DNA of 64,000 nt from Maridesulfovibrio hydrothermalis AM13 = DSM 14728 (lineage in GTDB: Bacteria > Desulfobacterota > Desulfovibrionia > Desulfovibrionales > Desulfovibrionaceae): the NCBI RefSeq assembly GCF_000331025.1, contig NC_020055.1, positions 2,016,370 to 2,080,369 on the forward strand, written 5' to 3'. Position 1 is the stretch's first letter. Every line of letters begins with the position of its first letter. Positions 17,453 through 27,513 of this stretch are shown piece after piece. A model generated the notes under the pieces. The model was not told the DNA's origin, made no database searches, and saw only the letters and a program-made list of their open reading frames with translations. The position numbers and the translations under genes were made by a program.

Positions 17453-18742
17453 TTAAGTTCTTTCATCGAAAACACGTTTGGTTTTGGCGAAACTTCTAGG
17501 TAGCAAGCCGGGTTTTAGTATTTCAACATTAGCCCGTACCAGAATAAATTTTCTGATCTGGTTGCAGATCGTTTTAGCGAGATTTTCGTCATTTTCAGCT
17601 GAGACTCCGGGCTTGCGTTCAACGCGCACAGTCATGTGATCAAGGCCTTCGCGCCGCTCAAGGTAGATCTGATATTCGGAACTTGCTTCAGGAAAAGATT
17701 CCAGTACCGAGGCAATCTGTCCGGGATATATATTTACGCCCCGGAAGATAAACATATCATCACTGCGTCCGGAAATCATATCATGGCGCGGCATGGTGCA
17801 GCCGCAGGAGCACGTGCCGGGAATTATACGGGTCAGGTCGCGGGTACGGTATCTAATCAGCGGCGAAGCTTCTTTATTGAGAGTCGTTACGACCAGTTCA
17901 CCTATTTCGCCGTCTCTGACAGGTTCAAGGGTGGTCGGGTCGATAATTTCAACGATGTATTCATCTCCCCAGTAGTGGATGCCTTCTTGAGCCTGACATT
18001 CTATGCCTGCCCCCGGTCCGTATAGTTCGGTCATACCGGAAATATCGTGACTGGATTCAAGCCCAAGCGACTCTTCAAACTGCTTGCGCATTTTTGGCGT
18101 GTGTGCTTCACCGCCGAAGATGCAGCGTTTGAGTTTGAGTTTATCTGTTAAGCCTGCTTTTTGTGCTTCTTCGCCGAGCAGCAAGGCCATCGAAGCTGTT
18201 GAGCACAGGCAGGTGGCTTCGAGGTCCACTAAAATCTGAAGCTGGATTTCAAGCATTCCCGGCCCGACCGGTAGGGTCATGGCTCCGAAATGTTCCGAAC
18301 CGAGCTGAAAGCCTGCTCCTGCGGTCCAGAGGCCGTAGCCTACGCAAATCTGCACCCTGTCCAAAGTGGTCAGCCCTGCCAGCTCATAACAACGGGCAAA
18401 CATATTTTTCCATGTATCGATGTCTTTTTGGGTGTAGGATAGAATTTTGCGTTTGCCGGTTGTTCCGCTTGATCCGTGAATGCGGACCACATCTTTTTCA
18501 GGAACTGAGAGCAGGGGCAGCGGATACCCTTCTTTCAAGTCATTGGCGGTGGTGAAGGGCAGTTTCTGTAAATCATCAAGGGATGTGATGTCACCGGACT
18601 CAATGCCTTTTTCTTTATATCTGGCAGCATAGAAGGGGCTGTTTGCGGCAGTGTGTTTCACTGTCCATTTTAGTCCTTCAAGCTGTTTATCGGCTAATTC
18701 TTCTGGACCGAGTTCTGGTATAAATCTATATTTACTGCCCAC
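17453..18742 (-). CDS. Phenylacetate-CoA ligase-like AMP-forming enzyme
   Basis: A 429-residue protein of the PaaK family of acyl-adenylate-forming enzymes. The P-loop motif is RIHGSSGTTGKRKI, the adenylation motif GMTELYGPG, and the C-terminal domain contains RSDDMFIFRGVNIYP. A CSCG motif is also present. In anaerobes such genes often activate aryl acids such as phenylacetate or indoleacetate; the exact acid is not known. The start is placed at a GTG (18742) because a perfect AAGGAG lies six bases upstream; a TTG nine codons earlier is less likely. Confidence 0.88.
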   Translation of the reverse strand: MGSKYRFIPELGPEELADKQLEGLKWTVKHTAANSPFYAARYKEKGIESGDITSLDDLQKLPFTTANDLKEGYPLPLLSVPEKDVVRIHGSSGTTGKRKILSYTQKDIDTWKNMFARCYELAGLTTLDRVQICVGYGLWTAGAGFQLGSEHFGAMTLPVGPGMLEIQLQILVDLEATCLCSTASMALLLGEEAQKAGLTDKLKLKRCIFGGEAHTPKMRKQFEESLGLESSHDISGMTELYGPGAGIECQAQEGIHYWGDEYIVEIIDPTTLEPVRDGEIGELVVTTLNKEASPLIRYRTRDLTRIIPGTCSCGCTMPRHDMISGRSDDMFIFRGVNIYPGQIASVLESFPEASSEYQIYLERREGLDHMTVRVERKPGVSAENDENLAKTICNQIRKFILVRANVEILKPGLLPRSFAKTKRVFDERT

Positions 18743-18862
18743 TTTAGTCTCCTTGGAAAGCTTGTTCAATCTTGATAACTGTCGTATCCACGTTTGGACA
18801 ACGGCGTTAAACGAGCTACTTTTGCAGGAAAATCCAAAATCTTCAAGCCTTCCACAACCATC

Positions 18863-19645
18863 ATGCCATTATTCCAATTAAATATTTATGAAATTTTTGC
18901 ATCCGGGCTAATCGGAGCAGTACTCGGCAGCTTTTATGCTTGTGCCGTATTCCGTTATATTTACGGGAAAAGTCTGACAAATCCACCTCGCTCAACTTGT
19001 CCGCAATGCGGTCATAAAATAAGTTGGTATGAAAATATACCGCTGCTCAGCTATCTGCTTCTGCGGGGAAAATGTTCTGCCTGCCATAACAAAATAAGTA
19101 TTATGTATCCGGTCATAGAGCTGACCTCGGTCATGTGGGCTGTTCTGCTTATGATAATTTTCGGCCCCGGGCCGCAGTGGCTGGTCTACATGTTTTTCGG
19201 TGGTCTGATGATTGTGGCCTCATTCATAGATCTGAAAACTTTTATCCTGCCGGACGTGATAACTATCCCGGGATCAATTGCAGCCATCCCGTGCGCCGCT
19301 TTATTCACTCCTGTAGGCTGGGAGGGGGCTTTGCTTGGAGCTGGGATCGGCGGTGGCTTGTTCTGGTCTCTGCGCCTTCTTTACCGAGGCTTGAAAGGAA
19401 CAGAGGGGCTGGGGCTGGGTGACGTAAAAATAATGTTTATGATCGGCGCATTGGCAGGGCCGCAAAATCTGCCTCTGGTTATAACCATTTCGGCCTTTAC
19501 AGGACTCTGCGCCGGATTGACTATGATGGTAATAGACAAAGAGCAAAAGTACGGTTCCATGATCCCTTTCGGGCCTTTTCTGGCTTTTGGATCAATGCTG
19601 TCTATTTTATATGCAGAACCTTTCTGGAACTGGTATCTGGTTTAG
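18863..19645 (+). CDS. Prepilin peptidase / type IV leader peptidase (A24)
   Basis: About 260 residues, inner-membrane, with multiple transmembrane segments. Two CxxC pairs (STCPQCGHKISWYENIP and GKCSACHNKIS) form the cytoplasmic zinc-binding domain. The catalytic Asp residues are in FIDLKTFILPDVIT and GLGDVK. It cleaves leader peptides of type IV pilins or type II secretion pseudopilins and N-methylates them. No pilus gene is adjacent. The start is uncertain: 18863 gives the family-like N-terminus, but no strong ribosome-binding site is visible. Confidence 0.88.
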   Translation: MPLFQLNIYEIFASGLIGAVLGSFYACAVFRYIYGKSLTNPPRSTCPQCGHKISWYENIPLLSYLLLRGKCSACHNKISIMYPVIELTSVMWAVLLMIIFGPGPQWLVYMFFGGLMIVASFIDLKTFILPDVITIPGSIAAIPCAALFTPVGWEGALLGAGIGGGLFWSLRLLYRGLKGTEGLGLGDVKIMFMIGALAGPQNLPLVITISAFTGLCAGLTMMVIDKEQKYGSMIPFGPFLAFGSMLSILYAEPFWNWYLV

Positions 19646-19754
19646 CCTGCTTACGGCTGTATTTTCCCGTCAGGACTGTTCATCTTCTTTTCATCAAAAT
19701 GCTTTAATGTTTTTTTTGAATTTATGACGGCATTTGATTGGGTAATATTTATAT

Positions 19755-19806
19755 AAAAAGGCAGGATATTTTGATTTTTTAAGTCAAAGTATCCTGCCTT
19801 CTTGTT
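19755..19806. terminator. Bidirectional terminator between prepilin peptidase and chemoreceptor 1
   Basis: Inverted repeat AAGGCAGGATA../..TATCCTGCCTT with flanking A- and T-rich runs, located between two convergent genes. Confidence 0.8.
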
Positions 19807-19825
19807 TTATGCAGAGGTTGGGTTT

Positions 19826-22090
19826 TTAATCCGTATCTCTGAGTTTATTCATGAGTTGCTGGAGATCGGAGGAGAGTCTTGCGAGTTCAGCGATAGCCTG
19901 ATTGGCTTGAGACATTCCTTCTGCTGTTTCGCTGGAGACTATCTTTATATCTTCAACTGCCTTGTTGATTTCTTCACTGGCATTGGACTGTTCTTCAGAT
20001 GCTGTTGCAATGGAACGGACCTGATCAGTGGTTGCGTCAACAAGTTCCAGAATATGAGTCAGGGACTTTTTGGAATCATTTGCAAATTCAGTTGCTTTGC
20101 CGACTGCTCCGGTTACATTTTCAACGCTTTCGATGTTGCGTGAAGCACCGCTTTGGATATTGCTGATTGCAATGCCTACTTCCTTGGTGGCATCCATTGT
20201 TTTTTCTGCCAATTTACGGACTTCGTCGGCAACTACGGCAAATCCACGTCCTGCTTCGCCCGCCCGTGCTGCTTCGATTGCGGCGTTGAGGGCGAGCAGA
20301 TTGGTCTGATCGGCAATATCGGTGATAACGTTCATTACCGTACCAATGGCTTCAGCCTGCGATCCCAGTTTGTCCATATTGGATTTGAGGATCTCAGACT
20401 GTTGATTAACGGTAAGAATGGCATCAACAGATTTATCTACAATGGTTGATCCGTTTTCAGCATTTTGTTTAGTTTGTTCAGCACTGTCTGCTGCTTCGGC
20501 GGCATTGCGGGCAACTTCCATGACTGTTGCGTTCATTTCTTCCATAGCAACGGCTGTTTCGGATATTCGCTGCTGCTGTGTATCTGTGCCGCGTGCCACT
20601 TCATCCACCTGAGCGGACAGTTCCTCGGAAGCGGAGGATAGGTCATTAACCAGACCTTCGAGCATGTCGGCTGCGTCATGCATTCCTTGAACTTGCGCCT
20701 GCTCGGCCTGTCTTTTGGCATCTTCAGCTTCAGCTCGTGCTTTTATTGCACTTGCTGTTTCAATTTTGCTTTGTTCGCTAAGTTTGTTGGCCTCGCTGAT
20801 TTTTTCTTTAAGGCTTACAACCATTTGTTCAAGTGATTCTTTGAGTATTGCCATTTCCCCTTTAAATATGCCTTTTATAGAGCTGTTCAGGTCTCCTGAG
20901 GCTATTTTGCTGGAGAAGTCTACTAAGCTGCTTAGGGGCGTCTTGAGTCCTCTTTGAAGGATGAATATGCATAATCCTGCTGCTATAGCTATAAATATAA
21001 TGGTGGCAAATCTGGTTTTGTTTTGAACGCTGCTGATTGTTGATTCAAATTCATCTTTCTGGTGTTGAACCATAACTTCGATATTATCGATGTAAACCCC
21101 CATCCCGAGAATCCAGCCCCAAGGCTTGAACTGCTTTACGTATGAAAGCTTGGGGGCGTCCTTGCCAGTGGCGGGATTTTCCCACCAGTACTTAATGTAG
21201 CCGGCACCGTTATTGTTTTGAACCTTGCGTACCATTTCAATAAAGAGTTTTTTGCCTTTGCTGTCAGTTACGCCTGATACATTTTTTCCGTTCAGCACAG
21301 GTTTAATGGGATGCATGATCATTTTAGGGGTGGAGTCGTTGATCCAGAAATATTTGTCTTTGCCGATGCGCATTTTTGCAACTTGCGCAAGGGCTTCTTT
21401 TTTCATCTGGGCAGTAATGTCTTCGACCCACGAACCTGTTCCGACTATCCAGCCAAGTTCAGGTATAAGTTTTACGTATGAAATCTTCAGCTTCGGTTTT
21501 TTCTCACCGGGACGCGGCCAGAGATAGGCAAGTGTGCCAGCTCCTTTTTCCCGGGCTATCTTGGTCATGTCTTTAATAAAATATACGCCCTGTGAATCTT
21601 TCAAACCTGACAGATCTTTGCCGAGAAGAGTTTTTTTAGGGTGGACGACCATCCTGTTTTCAAGATCATTGATCCAGAGGTAGTTATTTTGTCCGTACCT
21701 TGCGCCGTCAACAACCATTTTAACCCGTTCCCTGACAACTTCATCTGGAAGGATTCCATTAAATCTGGTGTAAACCGACTGTGCCTGAGCCGTCACAGTG
21801 TCAACTATCTGCTTAAGTGATTCCATTTCATGTTTTTTAAGGGCTTCTACATCAAGAGACCGGTCATAGTATGATTTGACAACACTGTAGGCCAGATTAA
21901 CTGAGTCTTTCAGTTTGTTTTTTTCTTCATTTTCAATTTCAATCCGATATTCATCGGAACGGTTGTTGATAAAAATATCCATGTTATATTCCGTAAACAC
22001 GGAAAAAAAGAGTCCCTCAAGGGCCAGAGCAGTAACGATAAGTATTGTAGTTTTTACTGCGATTGATTGCAGCGGCGATATTTTTTTCAT
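19826..22090 (-). CDS. Methyl-accepting chemotaxis protein with two Cache domains
   Basis: A 754-residue chemoreceptor. Transmembrane segment 1 at ~12-35; the periplasmic part has two related single-Cache units, seen as the repeated [15 protein letters not shown] and [15 protein letters not shown] motifs; transmembrane segment 2 at ~360-380; a HAMP region; and a long coiled-coil signalling domain with the hairpin tip [19 protein letters not shown]. It signals to CheA/CheW. The ligand is unknown; paired sCache_2 domains commonly bind small organic acids. The start at 22090 is set by GGGGGAG; a sigma-28-like promoter lies upstream. Confidence 0.93.
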   Translation of the reverse strand: MKKISPLQSIAVKTTILIVTALALEGLFFSVFTEYNMDIFINNRSDEYRIEIENEEKNKLKDSVNLAYSVVKSYYDRSLDVEALKKHEMESLKQIVDTVTAQAQSVYTRFNGILPDEVVRERVKMVVDGARYGQNNYLWINDLENRMVVHPKKTLLGKDLSGLKDSQGVYFIKDMTKIAREKGAGTLAYLWPRPGEKKPKLKISYVKLIPELGWIVGTGSWVEDITAQMKKEALAQVAKMRIGKDKYFWINDSTPKMIMHPIKPVLNGKNVSGVTDSKGKKLFIEMVRKVQNNNGAGYIKYWWENPATGKDAPKLSYVKQFKPWGWILGMGVYIDNIEVMVQHQKDEFESTISSVQNKTRFATIIFIAIAAGLCIFILQRGLKTPLSSLVDFSSKIASGDLNSSIKGIFKGEMAILKESLEQMVVSLKEKISEANKLSEQSKIETASAIKARAEAEDAKRQAEQAQVQGMHDAADMLEGLVNDLSSASEELSAQVDEVARGTDTQQQRISETAVAMEEMNATVMEVARNAAEAADSAEQTKQNAENGSTIVDKSVDAILTVNQQSEILKSNMDKLGSQAEAIGTVMNVITDIADQTNLLALNAAIEAARAGEAGRGFAVVADEVRKLAEKTMDATKEVGIAISNIQSGASRNIESVENVTGAVGKATEFANDSKKSLTHILELVDATTDQVRSIATASEEQSNASEEINKAVEDIKIVSSETAEGMSQANQAIAELARLSSDLQQLMNKLRDTD

Positions 22091-22162
22091 ATGGCTCCCC
22101 CTGTTTGGCTCTTGGTTCATACTAGTGTGCATTGTAGAGAAGTGTCAGTAGCATAACGGGAA

Positions 22163-22189
22163 TTATCTTCTTGTCTGGTATGAATTTTA
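22163..22189 (-). promoter_or_regulatory. Sigma-28 (FliA)-like promoter of chemoreceptor 1
   Basis: On the minus strand TAAA, 15 bases, GAAGATAA, against consensus TAAA-N15-GCCGATAA (6 of 8 in the -10). It is about 75 bases upstream of the chemoreceptor start and after the terminator of chemoreceptor 2. Confidence 0.65.
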
Positions 22190-22256
22190 CGTACGTTGCT
22201 ACCCTGATAAATAAATATAGCATGAAAAGTTACTTTATTAAACAGTTGTTCACCGT

Positions 22257-22294
22257 AAAAAAGCGGCCCCTTTTGAAGGAGGCCGCTTTTAAGA
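22257..22294 (-). terminator. Intrinsic terminator after chemoreceptor 2
   Basis: Inverted repeat AAAAGCGGCC/GGCCGCTTTT about 20 bases beyond the stop of the minus-strand chemoreceptor gene, with a T-run on the minus strand. Confidence 0.85.
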
Positions 22295-22313
22295 TTTGTT
22301 TACGTTTTTATTT

Positions 22314-24722
22314 TCAGGACTGCATGTTGTTGATGAGCTTTTTGATTTTAGATGCCAGCTTTGCCACTTCTGAAATGGCCTGAGCAGACTGGATTGTGGT
22401 TTCAGCGGCCTCGGCGGAGATTACGTTGATTTCCTCCGTTGCCCGACTGATTTGTTCACTGGTGGCAGACTGCTGTTCTGCGGCAGTTGCGATTCCGTGG
22501 ATCTGGTCGGCGGAAATTTCAACCATGTGGACAATCTCGTCTAGAGCATCACCGGATTTGGCAACCAGATCAGTTGATTCAACGATTGATTCAACTGCGT
22601 GTTCTGTGGCTGTTATGTTCACTTTGGTACTGTTTTGGATGGAGGATATAGCGTTTCCAACCTCTTTGGTGGCATCCATTGTTTTTTCTGCCAGTTTGCG
22701 GACTTCATCTGCAACAACGGCAAACCCGCGTCCTGCTTCGCCGGCTCTGGCAGCTTCAATAGCTGCGTTGAGGGCCAGAAGGTTAGTCTGGTCGGCAATG
22801 TCGGTAATAACATTCATGACTTTGCCTATGGAATTGGTCTGGGTTCCAAGTTGCTCCATACTGGACTTAAGTTCTTCAGAGTTCTCTTCAAGTACCTTGA
22901 TGGATCTGACAACCTGTCCAACAAGTTCCTGGCCTTCAAGGGCTTTCTCTTTTGTGGATTTAGCATTTTCAGATGCTTCGCCAGCACTTCGGGCGACTTC
23001 CATTACAGTTGAGTTCATCTCTTCCATTGCGGTGGCTGTTTCGCTTGCCCGCTGCTGTTGTATTTCAGCACCTCTGCGGGACTCTTCCACCTGCGCGGCC
23101 AGTTCGTCAGCTGCTGATGAAAGCTGGTCAGATATTGTGTCTGCGCTTCTTGCAGTTTCTGCAATGGTATCACGCTGGGCCATGACAGCCTGTTCATTTT
23201 CTTTCACGGCGGTTATATCATTCATGATCATGAATGCGCCGATAAGCTGATTATCCAGATCGTGTAGTGGTGCAACATCTATTATGGCGTAAAAGGTCTT
23301 GCCTTTATCTGTTTTTCCGGAAACTTCTACTCCGGAAAAACTTCTGTTTTCTTTCACACACTTATCAATATTCCGGGTGATTGTTCTGTCTTTGATCAGG
23401 TCGTAAACTTGATTGCCTATACATTTTCCTGTCGTGCAGGATAGTCCGAATTCTTCTAACAGATGCTTGTTAACAAATGATATTTTATTTTCAAGGTCGA
23501 CTACTATGCAAGGAAGGGTCAAGCCGTTTAAAAGCCCGCTTGAGAAGCCCAGTTTATTTTTAAGTTCAAAAACCATGCTTTTCACAGAATTAATGGTTTT
23601 TCCGACTACGTCATCCGCTTCGTATTCAAGCTCTGAGTCATAGTCTCCTTCGGATACTTTTGCTGTGAATTCAGACAAGTGCTGCAAGGGTCTGGTTGTT
23701 GTTTTGATAAGCAGCAGCAAGGTTATGGTTGAAATTATCAAGGCGATAATTGCAATAATTACATTGGTTATGAATATTTCCCTGTCAACACCATGAGACA
23801 TATCTTCCTTATTCATGGTGAAAGAAAAAGACCATTTCCATGGTTTAAAATGGGTTATGTATGCAATTTTAGTCTTTCCGTTGTATTCGTATTCAACTTC
23901 GCCATCGTTGGTATTTGCAAAAAGATTCCAGAAGGGGGCATCTTTTAAGCTTTTACCTGTCAAAGTAGGATGGAGCAGTACATTACCATTGCGGTTGAAT
24001 ATGGAGGCATAACCTTTACCTCCGACGTTGGAAGCCAGAATTGATTTTTTAAATGCAGGAGTGATAATTTTACGCCCGACAAATATGACACTGACTATTT
24101 TACCACGTAGATCGGTCAGGGGTTTGTATGCGGTTATGTACCATGCATTAACAACGTAAGCCATTCCGTAGTATGTCTTGCCTGCCATAACAGCCTGATA
24201 AACTTTACTGCTTGAGGGGATGTATGTTCCCACAGCACGTTTTCCGTCAAGCTTCATTACATTAGTGGAAACTCGTAAAAGTTTGTTCGGCAGGACTTGA
24301 AAAATGGTTGCTGTTCCGCCGACACTTTTTTGCAGGTCATCGACTACATCATATTTGCCGTTGATAGGCATGCCGCCAAATTCAAGAGAGGGGATTGTTA
24401 CTGTTTCGCTTTGCTTGGTGACCTGGTTTGTGATGGTTGTTTTGATGGGCGCGCGTTTGTTCAGCTTTGGAAAGCCCATGGAAAATATTTTTTTGTCCAG
24501 AATATCTATGTCTGATTTTACCTTGTCCAGCAGGATTTCATTTTGCATCTCCATGACAGAGCGTACGCTTTGAGCGATTGATTTCATGGATGTTTCACCA
24601 AGTTCATGTAGGGAATCCTGAACCTTATATAGGTTGATCCCGGTCATGAAAATGATAGTACTTAAAATAACGATGATCGTCCCTAGCAGTAGTTTTGTCT
24701 GAAATGGTAATCTTTTCAACAT
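22314..24722 (-). CDS. Methyl-accepting chemotaxis protein with Cache, HAMP and PAS domains
   Basis: An 802-residue chemoreceptor. Transmembrane segment 1 at ~8-28; a periplasmic Cache-type domain (~35-300, with FGGMPING and [22 protein letters not shown]); transmembrane segment 2 at ~315-340; HAMP; a cytoplasmic PAS domain (~395-510, [19 protein letters not shown]); and the signalling domain with [22 protein letters not shown] suggests an extra internal cue such as redox state. The ATG at 24722 is chosen because AGGAG lies 8 bases upstream. The signalling tip is nearly identical to chemoreceptor 1. Confidence 0.93.
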   Translation of the reverse strand: MLKRLPFQTKLLLGTIIVILSTIIFMTGINLYKVQDSLHELGETSMKSIAQSVRSVMEMQNEILLDKVKSDIDILDKKIFSMGFPKLNKRAPIKTTITNQVTKQSETVTIPSLEFGGMPINGKYDVVDDLQKSVGGTATIFQVLPNKLLRVSTNVMKLDGKRAVGTYIPSSSKVYQAVMAGKTYYGMAYVVNAWYITAYKPLTDLRGKIVSVIFVGRKIITPAFKKSILASNVGGKGYASIFNRNGNVLLHPTLTGKSLKDAPFWNLFANTNDGEVEYEYNGKTKIAYITHFKPWKWSFSFTMNKEDMSHGVDREIFITNVIIAIIALIISTITLLLLIKTTTRPLQHLSEFTAKVSEGDYDSELEYEADDVVGKTINSVKSMVFELKNKLGFSSGLLNGLTLPCIVVDLENKISFVNKHLLEEFGLSCTTGKCIGNQVYDLIKDRTITRNIDKCVKENRSFSGVEVSGKTDKGKTFYAIIDVAPLHDLDNQLIGAFMIMNDITAVKENEQAVMAQRDTIAETARSADTISDQLSSAADELAAQVEESRRGAEIQQQRASETATAMEEMNSTVMEVARSAGEASENAKSTKEKALEGQELVGQVVRSIKVLEENSEELKSSMEQLGTQTNSIGKVMNVITDIADQTNLLALNAAIEAARAGEAGRGFAVVADEVRKLAEKTMDATKEVGNAISSIQNSTKVNITATEHAVESIVESTDLVAKSGDALDEIVHMVEISADQIHGIATAAEQQSATSEQISRATEEINVISAEAAETTIQSAQAISEVAKLASKIKKLINNMQS

Positions 24723-24752
24723 ACACAGCTCCTGGTCCAAAGTTAACGTGCT

Positions 24753-24800
24753 AAATTGTCTATACAGGCTTTATTCCCAGTAAAGTTTAATAGACAATTT
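24753..24800. promoter_or_regulatory. Perfect 10-base inverted repeat upstream of chemoreceptor 2
   Basis: AAATTGTCTA at 24753-24762 and TAGACAATTT at 24791-24800, separated by 28 bases. It covers the likely promoter of the chemoreceptor gene, 31-78 bases before the start codon. It could be an operator or a leader hairpin. A weak sigma-28-like TAAA-N16-GCCTGTAT lies within it on the minus strand. Confidence 0.45.
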
Positions 24801-24868
24801 TATAAAATATATTTAAATAGTCGGATTTATTCCAACACTTTAAAAGATGTTTTAGTTCTTTTTTCAAG

Positions 24869-25312
24869 TCAGTATGTACCAGTTCGTGAAAAACGGGCTA
24901 AAAGCTGAACCACCGCATTTTCTTTTTCATGTTCAATGCGGGATACCCCCGGCTGCGCTTTAGCAAAGTACACAATAACACTATCCCCTTGTGCTATGCT
25001 TCCCCAAAAGCTACCATCAACGCTTGCAACTCTTTCTCTTGGCAGTCCTAGCGGGTCAACAAAACGATACCGAATAATATATTCTGTTTTGGTAGTTGCA
25101 GGGTTGTTATGTTCGTCTTTTCGGATGCTTTTACTGATTACTATACCTATAGCCCTTTTTTCTCCGAAAGCTCTAATTCTTTCTAACCTGATTTCTTTAT
25201 ATGGAATATAAAAAAGTGCTATAATAAAAATAAAGGCAATTATGTGAATTACTTTATTTTTAGTAGAAGAGAGCGGTATAGTATGAAATGAAATCATGTT
25301 TTTGGGTAACAT
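24869..25312 (-). CDS. Membrane-anchored hypothetical protein (DUF3592-like)
   Basis: About 147 residues: one transmembrane segment at ~23-40, then a basic region and a beta-rich domain with IVISKSIRKD, YIIRYRFVDPLG and GDSVIVYFAKAQPGVSRI. This layout resembles DUF3592-type proteins, an assignment by pattern only. The ATG at 25312 has no clear ribosome-binding site; a GTG two codons upstream is the alternative. It lies alone, divergent from the gene at 25373. Confidence 0.65.
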   Translation of the reverse strand: MLPKNMISFHTIPLSSTKNKVIHIIAFIFIIALFYIPYKEIRLERIRAFGEKRAIGIVISKSIRKDEHNNPATTKTEYIIRYRFVDPLGLPRERVASVDGSFWGSIAQGDSVIVYFAKAQPGVSRIEHEKENAVVQLLARFSRTGTY

Positions 25313-25372
25313 TTGCACGCAAAGGGAGCAAGTGTCTGTTCAATTTGTATTAATAGATAGACGGAGGTCCAA

Positions 25373-25651
25373 TTGGTAAGTCTGCAAAATACAGGGAAAT
25401 GGTGGATTCTGGCTGTTGGTGGTAGTTTTGAAGAGAAAAACTTTAAAGAGCGTGATTTGTGCCGTGCTGAATTATTAAGTCAGGTACATTCTGCCGGAAT
25501 TGATATGGATGAAAATATGTGGGTACGGGATAAAAATGAGTGTGCTCAACTTGTGATTGATGTTTGCAGCAGTAAAGATGATGCAGATGATAAGGCTCAG
25601 CACCTTCAAAATACCGGGTTGACTTTGAAGGTGGTGAAAGAGTTTGCGTAA
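25373..25651 (+). CDS. Hypothetical 92-residue protein
   Basis: It starts at TTG 25373 with GGAGG at 25363-25367. The N-terminus KWWILAVGGSFEEKNF and C-terminus GLTLKVVKEFA suggest a small alpha/beta (ferredoxin-like or SPOR-like) fold of about 80 residues; SPOR homology is not claimed. It has three Cys and no signal peptide. It ends six bases before the convergent lysE-family gene. I do not recognise the family. Confidence 0.65.
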   Translation: MVSLQNTGKWWILAVGGSFEEKNFKERDLCRAELLSQVHSAGIDMDENMWVRDKNECAQLVIDVCSSKDDADDKAQHLQNTGLTLKVVKEFA

Positions 25652-25657
25652 TCGTGT

Positions 25658-26281
25658 TTAGTTTTTGGATAAAGCCATTTTCAGTCCCAGTCCAATAAAG
25701 ACAATTCCTGATATCGCTTCAAGCCTTTTCCTGAATTTACCGTCTGATATTAAATGGCGCACTTTGCCAAGAGCAAGGGTTACAAAGCTGAACCAGAGTA
25801 TGCCCATGCTGAAATGGATGGTCATAAGCAACAGTGACTTGCGTAGAAGGTCATCTGTGGGAGCGATAAATTGAGGCAGCAGGGCCAGATAAAAAACTGC
25901 AACCTTGGGGTTGAGCACATTGGTCAAGAATCCTTCGCGGATTGATTCAAGCACGCCCCGGTGAGAGCATGATCCGGTCATTTCTAATTTTTCTTCTTTT
26001 CTACTTTTGCGCAGGGACTGGATTCCCAGAAATATTATGTAAAGCGCGCCGGCCATTTTGACCATTTCAAAGGCCGTGGATGATTTCATCAGAATCATGG
26101 ACAGCCCGAGAGCTGAAGCAAGTGCATGGATAAGCAGTCCTGCATTTATTCCTGCAACTGTGCAGAGTCCGTCTGTGGTGGAGCGGGTAAGGGTATTGTT
26201 GACCACCAGCATGGTGTCGGAACCGGGAGTGATGGTCAGAATTGCTGCCACAGGGATAAATGCCAGAGTAAGGCCGTCCAT
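25658..26281 (-). CDS. LysE/RhtB family amino-acid exporter
   Basis: A 207-residue inner-membrane protein with five to six hydrophobic segments. The family signature ITPGSDTMLVVNN is at residues ~17-29. Members export amino acids or homoserine lactone-like compounds; the substrate cannot be assigned. It is the last gene of a probable gmhA-response regulator-lysE unit, 9 bases after the regulator. Confidence 0.88.
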   Translation of the reverse strand: MDGLTLAFIPVAAILTITPGSDTMLVVNNTLTRSTTDGLCTVAGINAGLLIHALASALGLSMILMKSSTAFEMVKMAGALYIIFLGIQSLRKSRKEEKLEMTGSCSHRGVLESIREGFLTNVLNPKVAVFYLALLPQFIAPTDDLLRKSLLLMTIHFSMGILWFSFVTLALGKVRHLISDGKFRKRLEAISGIVFIGLGLKMALSKN

Positions 26282-26290
26282 AGTAAATCC

Positions 26291-26698
26291 TTATATGAGG
26301 CCGAATTTGTTTAGTTCAGCTTGAATTTTTTCTACAGTGATTGGTTTTGTAATATATGAAATGGCTTCACACTGAAAAAAAGCGCGTGATGCCTTTGTAG
26401 CATCATCCAGAGCGGTCGTGATGATCGCCTTTGATTTCAGGTCCTCAGGGGTTTGATTCTTCTGTTCAATATCCCTGATTTTTTCAAGGGTTTGCAGACC
26501 GTCAATTCCCGGTAAAATGATATCCATGAAGATGAGGTTGTAACCTTTTCCGGCTAATCTGCGTTCTTCAAATTTTTCGAGTGCTTCTTCACCGCTGGCG
26601 GCGCATCCTATATGAGTTTCTTTTCCTGTTACATCTTTAAGAATTTCCTGAAGGTACATTCTGCTGGTATTGCTGTCTTCAACAACCAGAATTCGCAT
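26291..26698 (-). CDS. CheY-like response regulator (receiver only)
   Basis: A 135-residue receiver domain. Acidic pocket residues are in LVVEDSN, the phosphorylated Asp is in LIFMDIILPGIDG, and the conserved Thr and Lys are in IITTALDD and YITKPIT. There is no output domain, so it acts by protein contact or phosphorelay. It lies between gmhA and lysE genes, 29 bases after gmhA. The partner kinase is unknown; the kinase at 28626-31175 is a nearby candidate. Confidence 0.9.
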   Translation of the reverse strand: MRILVVEDSNTSRMYLQEILKDVTGKETHIGCAASGEEALEKFEERRLAGKGYNLIFMDIILPGIDGLQTLEKIRDIEQKNQTPEDLKSKAIITTALDDATKASRAFFQCEAISYITKPITVEKIQAELNKFGLI

Positions 26699-26727
26699 AT
26701 TTACGGCTCGCTTGTTTCAGGGTCCGT

Positions 26728-27345
26728 TTACTCTGAAGTTAAATATGGTTCAAGTTCCGCAACCGCTTCAAACAGATAATGGTCAATCAGTTCGCAGAAA
26801 AGGTGTCCGACTGCGATATGGATTTCCTGAATCACGGCAGTATCCTTGCTTGGAATACTGATGATGTGATCACAGACGGGGAGCATCTCGCCGGCGCTGA
26901 GTCCGGTCATGCCGATGGTCACCATGTTTTTGCGTTTAGCTTCCCGCAGTGCGCTGATTACATTGGGGCTTGTTCCGGAGGTGCTGATTCCTACCAGTAC
27001 ATCGCCGGGCGCGCCAAGGGCCTGCACCTGTTTTTCAAAAATCATTTCAAAGGAATAATCATTGCCGATGGCAGTAATTATTGATGTGTCGGTGGTGAGT
27101 GCAATGCCGGGTAGCGGAGGGCGTTCCAGCTTGAACCTGTTCACCAGTTCTGCTGCAAGATGCTGACAGTCTGCTGCGCTGCCGCCATTACCGCAGAAAA
27201 GGATTTTGGACCCTTGAGCCAGGCGGACCGCCATTGCTCTTGATACATCCACTACCAACTGTGAATACTGCTCAAAAAAAGACTCTCTGACTTCAAGGCC
27301 GGAGCGAGCATGATCTTGTACTTTTTGCAGAGCTGTTTGAGACAT
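26728..27345 (-). CDS. gmhA: Sedoheptulose 7-phosphate isomerase
   Basis: A 205-residue SIS-domain enzyme producing D-glycero-D-manno-heptose 7-phosphate, the first step of ADP-heptose synthesis. Motifs are ILFCGNGGSAADCQHLAAEL, ALTTDTSIITAIGNDY and GISTSGTSPNV, with the C-terminal QEIHIAVGHLFCE helix. It works in the same pathway as gmhB at 6604-7134. Confidence 0.94.
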   Translation of the reverse strand: MSQTALQKVQDHARSGLEVRESFFEQYSQLVVDVSRAMAVRLAQGSKILFCGNGGSAADCQHLAAELVNRFKLERPPLPGIALTTDTSIITAIGNDYSFEMIFEKQVQALGAPGDVLVGISTSGTSPNVISALREAKRKNMVTIGMTGLSAGEMLPVCDHIISIPSKDTAVIQEIHIAVGHLFCELIDHYLFEAVAELEPYLTSE

Positions 27346-27513
27346 ATTTATTCCTTATGGGTATTATTCTTTATAAACATGTGGAAAAAACCATCTATAG
27401 GAAATCAACCCATGTGGCAACATCAGGTCCGCTCCTTGCTAAATAGCAGGATCATCAATATAACATATTTTTTTATAAATCGGCATCAAAAATAATAATG
27501 CGGAGCCTGCATA

